From: Amyelois transitella
Taxonomy: Eukaryota; Arthropoda; Insecta; Lepidoptera; Pyralidae
Assembly: GCF_032362555.1 (NCBI RefSeq)
Contig: NC_083532.1
Span: forward strand, 5,094,501-5,158,500
Reading direction: 5' to 3'
DNA length: 64,000 nt
The notes beneath the pieces are model-generated. The model was given only the letters and a program-made list of their open reading frames with translations, searched no databases and was not told the origin of the DNA. Shown one piece after another: positions 35,201 to 44,500 of the stretch (position 1 is the stretch's first letter; each line of letters opens with the position of its first letter). A program made the position numbers and the translations under genes.

Positions 35201-36394
35201 CTTTCTCAGGTTCACGGTCAAGAATCGCGGCAGCAAATACCTCCACGGAGTCTTAGACGCCTCCACTGAAGCACCCATGTATATAGAAGACAATGCCAAT
35301 GGGTACTTTAGCGATGCAAGTAACAGCGTCCTGAGGAGGTCCAACCCAAGGATCGAACCAAAGGTGCTTGCTGATGTAAGACTTAGACCCGGTTTCTGGG
35401 CGGAGAGGAGACATCAGGAGGGATCCATTTCTACTTTAGCTTAGCGGATAGCAGATGAGGAATGACGAAATCCAGATTGGTCATTGAAGACACACTTCAT
35501 CTTGTCTTTTCTTCGCTGTGTTAGGAACCGGGTCTAAGAATACATACATATGGTCACGTCTGTATCCCTTGCGGGGTAGACAGAGCCAACAGTCTTGAAA
35601 AGACTGAGTAGCCACGTTCAGCTATTTGGCTTAAAGATAAAATTGGGATTCAAATAGTACACAGGTTGCTAGCCCATCGCCTAAAAAGAATCCTAAGTTT
35701 GTAAGCCTATCCCTTAGTCGCCCTTTACGACATCCATGGGAAAGAGATGGAGTGGTCCTATTCGTTGTGCCAAAAATCATTAAAAATATTGTCTGCAAAG
35801 TTTGCAGAGGTCAGAAAGAGAACTTGACTTACCCAATTTTAAATTATGGTCATAGACAGACCATGGCACAAGGATTTAATATTACAGTCATTGTCATGGG
35901 GTTTGCCATTAAAATATCAAAATGTTTGTTTGAGCGCGCTAATGTTAGGAACTACTGGTTCGAATTGAAAAACAAAACGCTGCAACTATTAGGAGCGAAG
36001 AAATAATGGAAAACGTAAAAAGAACGGGGGAAATTATTCACCCTTGAGGGCTTCAATGATGCCCAAAATAACTACACCACGCGGACGAAGTCGCGGGCAC
36101 AGCTAGTAATAGTAATAAAACTCAAATTTTAAAATACAGGAACCACAACAAGCCCCAACTTACATGGCGCCGGTAGAAAATAGACGCAAGACTCACCCGG
36201 TCTCACCGGTTTCCGAAGAAAAGGTGGTCAAGAAGCACAAGAAACGAGCGCACAAGAAGAAGAAGAGGACGGGGAAGGTTCACAAGAGACACCACAAAGA
36301 TGGAAAAGATAAAAGGAAGTTCAACAGAGCTAATTCAGTTGAAAATGACAGGATAGTCATATCGCTGGAGGATAGCAGCGCTGTTAACAACTAA
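23239..36394 (+). CDS. Secreted SVWC-domain protein with long charged C-terminal tail (14 exons)
   Basis: Exons: 23239-23311, 24026-24146, 26226-26321, 27422-27553, 28749-28902, 29647-29711, 30290-30440, 31109-31186, 31760-31837, 32164-32276, 32957-33046, 33858-33947, 35210-35375, 36140-36394. Phases agree at all 13 junctions, giving 553 residues. Residues 1-14 (MIWLLLCILYYVRG) are a signal peptide. Residues 26-98 hold eight cysteines (26, 47, 52, 66, 78, 92, 93, 98) with W41 and a FPYCC motif, the pattern of single von Willebrand factor C domains found in arthropod Vago-like proteins. From residue 99 on I recognise no domain: it is rich in E, K, Q, P and S, and ends with a Lys/Arg/His block at residues 497-529. 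Known SVWC proteins are usually short (about 100-200 residues), so the tail is unusual. An extracellular location is inferred; function is unknown. Small internal exons could be alternatively spliced. Confidence 0.85.
23395..23869 (-). mobile_element. Mariner-type MITE, long form
   Basis: 475 bp with inverted ends CAAGGTGACATTTAAATCAA and the complement of CAGGGTGACTTTTAATTCAA, each flanked by TA. It shares both ends and much of the interior with 50269-50595, but has an extra ~150 bp. In intron 1 of the SVWC gene. Confidence 0.8.
23878..23912 (-). mobile_element. Helitron-like 3' end fragment
   Basis: ACTAGAGGCCACCCGCGACA is the inverted 3' end of the family seen complete at 59743-59942. Confidence 0.55.
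23961..23984 (-). repeat. SINE head remnant
   Basis: Only the first ~24 bp of the SINE remain, 41 bp before exon 2 of the SVWC gene. Confidence 0.6.
24161..24420 (-). repeat. TATG-tailed SINE just after SVWC exon 2
   Basis: Full-length antisense copy whose tail starts about 14 bp after the exon 2 donor. Confidence 0.85.
24888..25062 (-). repeat. SINE with internal deletion
   Basis: Tail half and a shortened middle; the stretch between GATCGCCTAAAAG and the tail half is missing. Confidence 0.65.
25590..25746 (+). mobile_element. Helitron-like remnant
   Basis: Ends GCGAACGAAGTCGTGGGCAA then CAGCTAGTG. Confidence 0.6.
25830..26076 (+). mobile_element. Internal reverse-transcriptase fragment of a non-LTR (RTE-like) element
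   Basis: An open frame of about 80 codons holds FSLRCIAEKFLAKSQKVYC followed by TFVDLEKAYNRVERNELW, the RT motif around F-x-D-x-x-K-A-Y. Both ends are truncated and it lies in intron 2 of the SVWC gene, so it is not an exon. Confidence 0.8.
26097..26150 (+). repeat. tRNA-derived SINE, 3' fragment
   Basis: Only the TTCGAGGCTAACTCAATC to GTCTCGTATATAT end. Confidence 0.6.
26348..26463 (+). mobile_element. Lep1-like Helitron, 3' half
   Basis: Begins within the body and ends GGCACAGCTACT. It sits about 27 bp after the exon 3 donor. Confidence 0.65.
26703..26826 (-). mobile_element. RTE LINE 3'-end fragment
   Basis: Last ~120 bp with a (CATA)4 tail. A shorter tail remnant lies at 26648-26690. 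Confidence 0.8.
27000..27180 (-). mobile_element. Decayed RTE LINE 3' end
   Basis: Has an internal duplication of the CGATCTCTGC segment. Confidence 0.65.
28106..28360 (-). repeat. TATG-tailed SINE with 13-bp target duplication
   Basis: Flanked by CTCATTTACACAT at 28093-28105 and 28361-28373, exact. Confidence 0.88.
28602..28725 (-). mobile_element. RTE LINE 3'-end fragment
   Basis: Last ~120 bp, several changes. Ends about 23 bp before SVWC exon 5. Confidence 0.7.
30117..30238 (-). repeat. tRNA-derived SINE fragment
   Basis: 3' portion up to the start of the B box, cut at GGGATTC; about 51 bp before exon 7. Confidence 0.7.
30502..30615 (+). repeat. SINE head fragment
   Basis: 5' 110 bp, joined without spacer to an inverted RTE 3' end at 30616. 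Confidence 0.75.
30616..30765 (-). mobile_element. RTE LINE 3'-end fragment
   Basis: About 150 bp from the (CATA)n tail to the part encoding VRN(R)RRAC-like residues. Confidence 0.82.
30795..31079 (-). repeat. SINE with repeated head
   Basis: Middle and head of the SINE, then a second copy of the last ~90 bp (30989-31079). Ends 29 bp before exon 8. Confidence 0.75.
31222..31392. repeat. Two opposed SINE head fragments
   Basis: A plus-strand head (31224-31290) meets a minus-strand head (31290-31392), forming an inverted repeat. Confidence 0.7.
31460..31741 (+). repeat. TATG-tailed SINE ending in the exon 9 acceptor region
   Basis: Exact 12-bp duplication TTCATATCTATG at 31448-31459 and 31742-31753. 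The head motif TGTGGTTCCC occurs twice in tandem at the 5' end. The tail ends 18 bp before SVWC exon 9. Confidence 0.88.
31853..32132 (+). mobile_element. Lep1-like non-autonomous Helitron
   Basis: Starts AATCTATACTAATATTATAA with a (TTTG)n stretch; the end is decayed to CAGCTC, 31 bp before exon 10. Confidence 0.75.
32297..32508 (-). repeat. TATG-tailed SINE after exon 10
   Basis: Tail begins about 20 bp after the exon 10 donor; the head is missing. Confidence 0.8.
32560..32934 (+). repeat. TATG-tailed SINE split by an RTE insertion
   Basis: SINE body 32560-32790 and tail remnant 32929-32934, interrupted by the RTE fragment at 32791-32918. The rejoined tail ends 22 bp before exon 11. Confidence 0.8.
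32791..32918 (-). mobile_element. RTE LINE 3'-end fragment nested in a SINE tail
   Basis: Exact 10-bp duplication ATAATATGTA at 32781-32790 and 32919-32928. Confidence 0.85.
33085..33220 (-). mobile_element. RTE LINE 3'-end fragment with 16-bp target duplication
   Basis: ATTAATAATTAATTAC occurs exactly at 33069-33084 and 33221-33236, in intron 11 of the SVWC gene. Confidence 0.88.
33628..33820 (+). mobile_element. Helitron-like element (CTACTATTATAAAGGCGAAAG family)
   Basis: Body contains AAAACTACTGAACCGATTAC and ends in GCGGACGAAGTCACGGG without the final CTAGT; 37 bp before exon 12. Confidence 0.7.
34762..34900 (+). repeat. SINE head fragment
   Basis: 5' half, abutting a full antisense copy at 34901. 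Confidence 0.72.
34901..35164 (-). repeat. TATG-tailed SINE before exon 13
   Basis: Full length, antisense, ending 45 bp before the exon. Confidence 0.86.
35548..35766 (-). repeat. TATG-tailed SINE in intron 13
   Basis: Complete except for the head. Confidence 0.82.
35920..36107 (+). mobile_element. Lep1-like Helitron, 5'-truncated
   Basis: Ends GCGGACGAAGTCGCGGGCAC then AGCTAGT; 32 bp before exon 14. Confidence 0.75.
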
Positions 36395-36400
36395 TGTGTA

Positions 36401-36406
36401 AATAAA
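36401..36406 (+). promoter_or_regulatory. Poly(A) signal of the SVWC-domain gene
   Basis: AATAAA lies seven bases after the TAA stop, implying a very short 3' UTR or use of a later signal. Confidence 0.5.
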
Positions 36407-38532
36407 AATTCGTTTACGTCGTATCTACATTAAATATAAATTTAAGTGTACGTGTGTAAGAAAATACGCCTTTATGAGAAAGTCGATCTTTCATAGCATA
36501 AGTTATTAAAAATTAAGAAAATTTTTTTTATAATTACGTGATTTAAACTACGTGATTTTATTAAAATTATTTAATTTACATATTATAATAAGAATCTACA
36601 TTTGTACAATTGGTATAATGATAATTACAACCAGTTAACATTTGGAACATCAAAAAAAATTGGATTTATTGGGAGTTTGGACTTACTTAAATTTATTGAA
36701 ACTATCTTATTTTTTTACCTATTTTTTTTTTTTGCGAGTACGTTAATATTATGTATATATTTTTTGTTATAAATATAAAAAAGAGAGGACTGATCAAAAC
36801 ATGTTCGTTCTCAAAAAGTATCTTACGCAAAAGATATCCTACATCTATAATTATTAAATTAATCATAAAATTTATTCTTATTCATATCCAAATCTGTGAC
36901 TGAAAAGTTTATTTTCAATAATTTTGAAACAGAAAAATAACAAAAGTAGTTTACACTACACTGTTGTTGTTCATTCTTATTGATTCAAACAATGGAGTCA
37001 AAACTGTTAGTGAGAATTACATACCTAAATTGTGCAACAAATTAACTTTTTTTCTAGATTATAATGATTAAATCAATTAGTTGAAATTATTTTAGTAATT
37101 TTTATTGCACAACTTATACTTTAAAATGTGAAATCAATATCTCTGTGACATTTTTTTTAAACCGCAGCTTTAGTAAGGACCGTGTGATTTTTTTTTAAAG
37201 CATGGCTTGCCAAATAAATCATTGGCCAAAATTAAATCTTTCAATAAATATAAATTTATGTGTATTTTATTATTTATAAGCAGATACCTAGGTTTAATGT
37301 AGCAAAAATAATTTTCGACCAATTACGGTGTACTTAATGTTTTTGAGTTTAAGGTAAAATAAGTTTTCTTTGATAAATAGCTTTGTATTTTTACTAAAGA
37401 CGAAAGATTCATTGCATAAATATTTTGTTATTTATCGACCTATTTGTATTGCAATTACTTAATAAAGTATTTAGATAAAAAAATCTTATGTTTATATCGT
37501 GCCCACCCCTAACCCTTTCTTAACATGTTGTAGTTACGTCCGTTATTCCAGAAAATTAAATGTGTACCTATATTTTCACAAATTAACTGTAACTTCAACG
37601 TGGCCTTACAAACATTTAGAGACTGTTGGCTCTGCCTACTCTGTAAGGGATAGAGACGTGATTATAATGAATGTATGATGTAGCTTCAACAACACAACGA
37701 CAACTTGTTAACTAGGTACCTATTTTACCAAGAATCCTATAACATCGAAGCTAAAACAGTATAGGAAGGTAAACTTGTAGTAAAAGGATTTTACATGACA
37801 CCTACTGATTAATTAATTAGTAATTTTGGTTTCGATGGTATTTTTTAAATTAGGTAGGTACTGTAAGCATATAGAAATTGTACCTACCTATTGTAGCACA
37901 ATCCTATATATATTACAACCCAATAATTTTACAATATGAACTCTATGTATTCTCATGCATGGATGTCGCAGAAAGTCGCAAAGATATGACGCAAATTTCA
38001 ATAGGAAATCATTACTACAAAGGCGTTAAAAAAATTCATTAGTTTTTTCATTTTTTTATATATTTTTGACTACTACTACCATCTCACCGTAGAACATAGG
38101 ACTAGTTTAGTTCAAAATTAAATGTCAAATGGAGATTTGGAGATCGTTCCGAACTTAGAGCTAAATAATTTGAACGAACTGTCAAACTTTTGTTATTTGT
38201 TTATGATAATGTATTATAATTAGTGTCTTATTAAAAAATTACCTTATTAATATATTATATTGTTTTTCCTTGTATAAGATATAGGTAGATATAAAGTAAG
38301 TAAGAAATCTTTAAAAAATGTAATAGACATTATCTAAAGTCAAAATTAAGTCTTCTGAACGAACTTATGTCGAGAGACAACAAAAAACCGAAAGGACGTA
38401 GTTTGCGCTATTGTCGGAAAAATAATCATAGACGCCCATACTTCTATTTGCGCGGAATCTCAGTGTAGGATATTTTACGACGCGAGTGCAAGTGAAATCG
38501 GCACTGTGGCTAAAGTGACCCCGTACCCCAAT
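36407..38532. other. AT-rich spacer between the SVWC gene and FBXL20
   Basis: No coding region recognised. A SINE tail fragment lies at 37598-37680. The right end (38440-38532) is less AT-rich and probably holds the FBXL20 5' UTR and promoter. Confidence 0.5.
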
Positions 38533-41500
38533 ATGACATATTCCGGAAGGAATAAATTTGATGTAAGCATTGATCCAGTGTCTTGTTTGTTTTCGTTTTG
38601 ATTGGGAACAGCTGACATCGTGCATCCAAAGCGCAGGGCTAGCCCTTTGTTCTTGCATGCTTCAACACTTGCACTTCATAATATTACCACATTAAACATA
38701 ACAAAAATTGTGACGCATGAATGGTAAACAAAGTGTTCTATTTTTAAATAAAAAAAAAATAGTTCGCATTACCGTTCTGCATACTCGGCTTTTAGATATA
38801 AAAAAACATGGTTGTGTTTATTAGTTTTTTTTTATCTCGGAAATCTACATATATGTACGACGTTATGTTGGACGCGTTGAATCGCATTTTTCTTTGTCAG
38901 ATTTTAAGTGTAAATGACCTCTTGACGGGCAATCAACTCATACATAGCCACTACATACCGTTATGTAGGTATTTAGTATATTTATCGACCTTGGGCGGAC
39001 CTAAATTATTAGGGAAATGGGGATTTGCACTTTTGCCAAAATGTATGACACAACTTTTGAATGTATTTAAAAAGTATAGTCACATTTTTATGCTTGTTAC
39101 ACAATTTTTAAAAATACCTTTAGAATCTATAAATATGTAGTAAATTTGGTTCTTGTTGTGGTAGATCAGTTGGTCTCTTGCCAATGGATGTTGTAGAAAG
39201 CCTCTTGCCTTATTAATTGAAGCCCTCAAGGATGAATAATTTCCCCCATCTTTTTTAAAATTTTTCCATTATTTCTTCTCCTAATAGTTGCAGCATGATG
39301 ATATATAGCCTAAAGCCTTCTCAATTAATGGTCTTTTCAACACAAACCTGTAGTTCCTGAGATTAGCATGTTCAAACAAACAAACTCTTCAGCTTTATAA
39401 CATTAGTATAGATTATATAAAATAAATTTATATTTGACAGGTTGCTAGCCCATCGCCTAAAAAGGAATCCTAAGTTTGTAAGCCTATCCCTTAGTCGCCT
39501 TTTACGACATCCATGGGAAAGATATGGAGTGGTCCTATTCTTTTTTGTATTGGTGCCGGGAACCACACGGCACTAGATTATTTGCGCATGAACCATAGAA
39601 ATCTGAATTATATGAGTGAAATATCAAATTTTCTTTTATAATTCTGATTTCTTTTCAGAATGGTATTTCAAACAATGATGCGATATCATCTTGCAACATA
39701 TGCTTTTGTATGGTAAAAAAATTTTCATGATTATTTACTGAAACTCCCAAGAGAACGGGCGTTATGGTGAATTTTGTTTTACACGGGCGTGAAATGAATT
39801 GGAGTACATCTGTCTTACTTTCTAAATAAACTAGTCGTTTCAGATCATCCGGTCATCCGGGGAGGATGACAACCACATAAACAAGAAGCTGCCGAAGGAG
39901 CTGCTCCTCAGGATACTGTCCTACCTCGATGTGGTCTCTCTGTGCAGATGTGCTCAGGTTATAATTATGTCCTATATACATATAATAAAATAGTATCTGA
40001 CCGATGTCTGTACTTGAGAGATATTGCTAAAAAAAAATCAATATAAGCGATTTATAAAAGACCCAACCTAAGACGAAAATGAGATTTAAAATTTTTTGTC
40101 TGTCTGTATATTTTTGAAGTAAGAGTACCTGGGTGACCGAGCCGTTTTCAGAAGACGTCATAAGAAAATTAAAATAGAAAAAATACCATAAGTACTCGGA
40201 TAAAACATAAAAATTGCAAAAATAAAACTTAAAAAAGGTTAAAAACATAACATTAATCTATCCCTTGCATGTATGTATTATAAAATATAGTATCGTTGAG
40301 TTAGGATCTCGTAACACAAGTCTCGAACTTACTTCGAGGCTAACTCGATCTGTGTAATTTGTCCCGTATATATACATATATTTTTTTATAATTTGTAATA
40401 TCATTCCTGTTTCAGGTATCGAAGCTATGGAACGTCCTGGCTTTGGACGGCTCAAACTGGCAGAGAATAGACCTATTTGAATTTCAGACTGATGTTGAGG
40501 TAAGATGTCTAGTAAAAAATAGTGACCGGTTTCCCGGCACCAATACAAAAAAGAATAGGACCATTCTTCTCTTTTTTATGCAATGGGCTAGTAACCTATC
40601 ACTACTTGAATCTAAATTCTATGATAAAGCCATACAGCTAAACGTGGCCTATCAGTCTCTTCGAGGCTGTCGGCTCTGTCTACCCCGCAAGGGATATAGA
40701 CTATATACTATATGTATATGTATGTAGAGAGGAAGAAGAGTTTCCAATCTTATCTTAAAAAAGAGATAATTTTTTTTATTATGTATGATAGACTAAATTT
40801 ACTAATTAATTTATTTGGCAGGGCCCTGTCATAGACAACATATCACACAGATGTGGCGGGTTCCTCAGGCAACTGTCGCTGAGGGGCTGCGAGAGTATAG
40901 GCGATGGATCTATGAAGACACTCGCACAGGTAACGTATACAAATACAGTTGATACTAATATTTTAAACTAGCGTCTCGCCTTGACTTGCATGTAGCATTT
41001 ATAGAATACATATATACATACATATAATCACGTCTATATCCCTTGCGGGGTAGACAGAGCCTACAGTCTTGAAAAGACCGATAGGCCACATTCAGCTGCC
41101 TGGTTTGATTATATGTTTTATTTATATGAAATTACATACACACATACATAAACATAGTCACGTCTATATCCTCTGCGGGGTAGACAGAGCCTACAGTACG
41201 GAAACTACTGACAGGCCACGCTCAGCTGTTTTTTTTTTTTGCGTAGTTTTTGCGTCATTAATTTTAATGAATTCTCCATTCCAGTCGTGTCCGAATATCG
41301 AAGATTTGAACCTGAACAAATGCAAGAAGGTCACAGATCAGACGTGTCAAGCGCTCGGCAGGAGGTGTAGCAAGTTGCAGAGGTAATATTACATTACATT
41401 ACATATGGTCACGTCTATGTCCCTTGCGGGGTAGACAGTGACAATATTCTTGAAAAAACTGAATGGCCACGTTCAGCTGTTTGGCTTAATGATAGAATTG

Positions 41501-44500
41501 AGATTCAAATAGTGACAGAATTATTATAGCGAGATCTAGATAAAATCCCAAGTTTGTCAGCTTATCCCTTAGTCGCCTTTTACGACATCCATGGGAAAGA
41601 GATGGAGGATCAATTATTCAATCAAATATTTCCAAACCTGTAGGCGGGGTTGGTTTATTGGTTCGTAAAAGGCGACTCCTTATTCGCTTTTTACGAACGG
41701 CGATTCCTTTAGTCGCTTTTTACGCCAAACAGCTGGACACGTGGCTTATCAGTCTTTTCAAGACTGTTGGCTCTGTCTACCCCGCAAGGGATGTAGACGT
41801 GATTATATGTATGTATACGTATGTATGTATGTATATATGTATACCGACCAAAAACAGCATAGAACGGGAGAAAATACAATACCTATTAGAATAGGACCAC
41901 TCCATATCTTTCCCGTGGATGTCGTAAAAGGCGACAAAGGGAACAGCTTATAAACTTGATGTTCTTCACTTAACCTTACTTTCTCTATCAAGCAGAACAT
42001 CTGAACGTCGCCTTTTAAGTTTATGCGACACTGTCTGCCCGTGAGGGATAAAGACGTGATTATATGTACGTATGTTTTTTTATATACATACATATATAGT
42101 CACGTCTATATCCCTTGCGGAGTAAACAGAGCCAACAATCTTGAAAAGACTGAATGGCCACGTTCAGCTATTGGGCTGAATGATAGAATTTATATATTTG
42201 TATGTTTTTTTTTTGTAACTAATTATTTTACTATTATTTCCTTTTCAGAATAAACCTGGATTCGTGCCCTAGTATAACGGATATATCGTTAAAGTCGTTA
42301 TCAGACGGGTGCCCAGTAAGTTAACTTTTGTATTGTGTAAGGCCGCGTGCCCACTGAGATACATACATACATACATTTGCAGTGTAGTTTGTTCCGCCGC
42401 TTCTTCTACACATGCGCTTTGGAAGCGGTAGTAGTTATAATTAGATTTAAGTGATGTGACGTCAATTAGTGATACCTTGTATGCAATTTTGAAAATAAAT
42501 CTATTCTATTCATACACACCACTATACATACATACACACTGTTGAATTTATAATTTGAAATTGTTGTTTGTGTCTATGTTGATGTATAGCTTGTCAATTC
42601 CTAAAAAATCTGCTGGTGTCATTTTTGTGCCGTGTGGTTCCCGGCACCAATAAAAAAAAGAATAGGACCACTCCATCTCTTTCCCATGGATGTCGTGAAA
42701 GGCGATTAAGGGGTAGGCTTATTAACTTGGGATTCTTTTTTTAGGTGATGGGCTAGCAACCTGTCACTATTTGAATCTCAATTCTATCTTAAAGCCGAAT
42801 AGCTGAACGTGGCTTTTTAGTCTTTACAAGATTGTTAGTTCTGTCCACCCCGCAAGGAATATAGACGTGACCATATGTATGTATGCATACATAAAATCGG
42901 GCCTCTTTCCCGGAGGGGTAGGCAGAGACTACCTCTTTCCACTTGCCACGATCTCTGCATATTTCCTTCGCTTCATCCACATCCATTACTCTCTTCATGC
43001 AAGCTCGGCGGTTTCGGGCACTCTCGACCTGACCCTTTACCAGGACGTCCTCAATTTGATCAAGATACGTTCGTCTAGGTCTTCCCACCCCGACCTTTCC
43101 CTCCACACTCTCCTTGCATATCTGCTTAGTCAACCTGCTTTCATTCATCCTCTCCACATGACCGAACCATCTCAACATACCCTTTTCTATTCCTGTAACT
43201 ACATCTTTATGTATGTATGCATACATAAAATCCCGGAGGGGTAGGCAGAGAGACCACCTCTTTCCACTTGCCTTACATCTCTGCACACTTCGTTTCGATG
43301 TTGACGTGTACATAATTTCTCGTTGACAGATGTTGACACACGTCAACGTGTCCTGGTGTCAGTCGGTGACTGAGAACGGCGTGGAGGCTCTGGCCAGGTC
43401 GTGTCCGAAATTGAAGAGTTTCATTTGTAGAGGTGAGTTTTTCTTTTTTTGTTTTTCTCTCATGGCTTTAGGCTTTAGTTTTGTAGAGGTGAGTCTCTTT
43501 TTTTTCTCCTAGCTTAAGGCTTTAGTTTTGTCGAGGTGAGTCTCTTTTTTTTCTCCTAGCTTTAGTCTTTAGTTTTGTCGAGGTGAGTCTCTTTTTTTTC
43601 TCCTAGCTTTAGTCTTTAGTTTTGTAGAGGTGAGTCTTTTTTTTTCTCCTGGCTTTAGTCCCGGTTGCACTCCTCCCTCCCTCACCTCATCCTCACCACT
43701 CTGGAGAGGAGCCCGGGGTATGCCTTTGACCGTGGACCCTGGATTGAATGAGTTAGGTTTTTACACAAACCGACTCCCTTTTTGATCTTTCTATCACACA
43801 TCTTTCGATTCACATCGTTGGGAATGTATCTAATATACATATATACATATGGTCACGTCTATATCCCTTGTGGGGTAGACAGAGCCAACAGTCTTGAAAA
43901 GACTGAATGGCCACGTTCAGCTGTTTGGCTTAATGATAGATTTGTGATTCAAATAGTGACAGGATGCTAGCCCATCGCGTAAAAGAAGAATCCCAAGTTT
44001 ATAAGCCTATCCCTTAGTCGCCTTTTACGACATCCATGGGAAAGAGAGTAGAGGTGAGTTTCTTTTTTTTACTCCTGTCTTTAGGCTTTAGTTCCAAGTC
44101 GTGTTCTCACCACTCTGGAGAGGAGCCCGGGGTGCGCCTTTGACCATGGACCCTGGATTGGGTGAGTCAGGTTTTTACACGAAACGACTCCCTTTTTGAC
44201 CTTCACATCGATGGGAATGTATCTAATATACATATATACTTACATATGGTCACGTTCATATCCCTTGTGGGGTAGACGGAGTCAATAGTCTTGAAAATAC
44301 TGATAGGAAACGCTCAGCTATTTGGCTTAATGATAGAATTGAGATTCAAATAGTGACAGGTTGTTAGCCCGTCGCCTAAAAAAGAATCCCATGGTTGTAA
44401 GCCCTATCCCTTAGTCGCCTTTTACGACATCCATGGGAAAGAGATGGAGTGGTCCTATTCTCTTTTGTATTGGTGCCGGGAACCACACGGCACACATACA

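Noticed and set aside
38365-38658. 97-codon minus-strand ORF overlapping the first FBXL20 exon
   Set aside because: Antisense to the predicted 5' end; composition reflects the less AT-rich promoter region.
42789-43346. 185-codon ORF on the minus strand
   Set aside because: It fuses the complement of a SINE with the C-terminal part of the RTE LINE; no gene.
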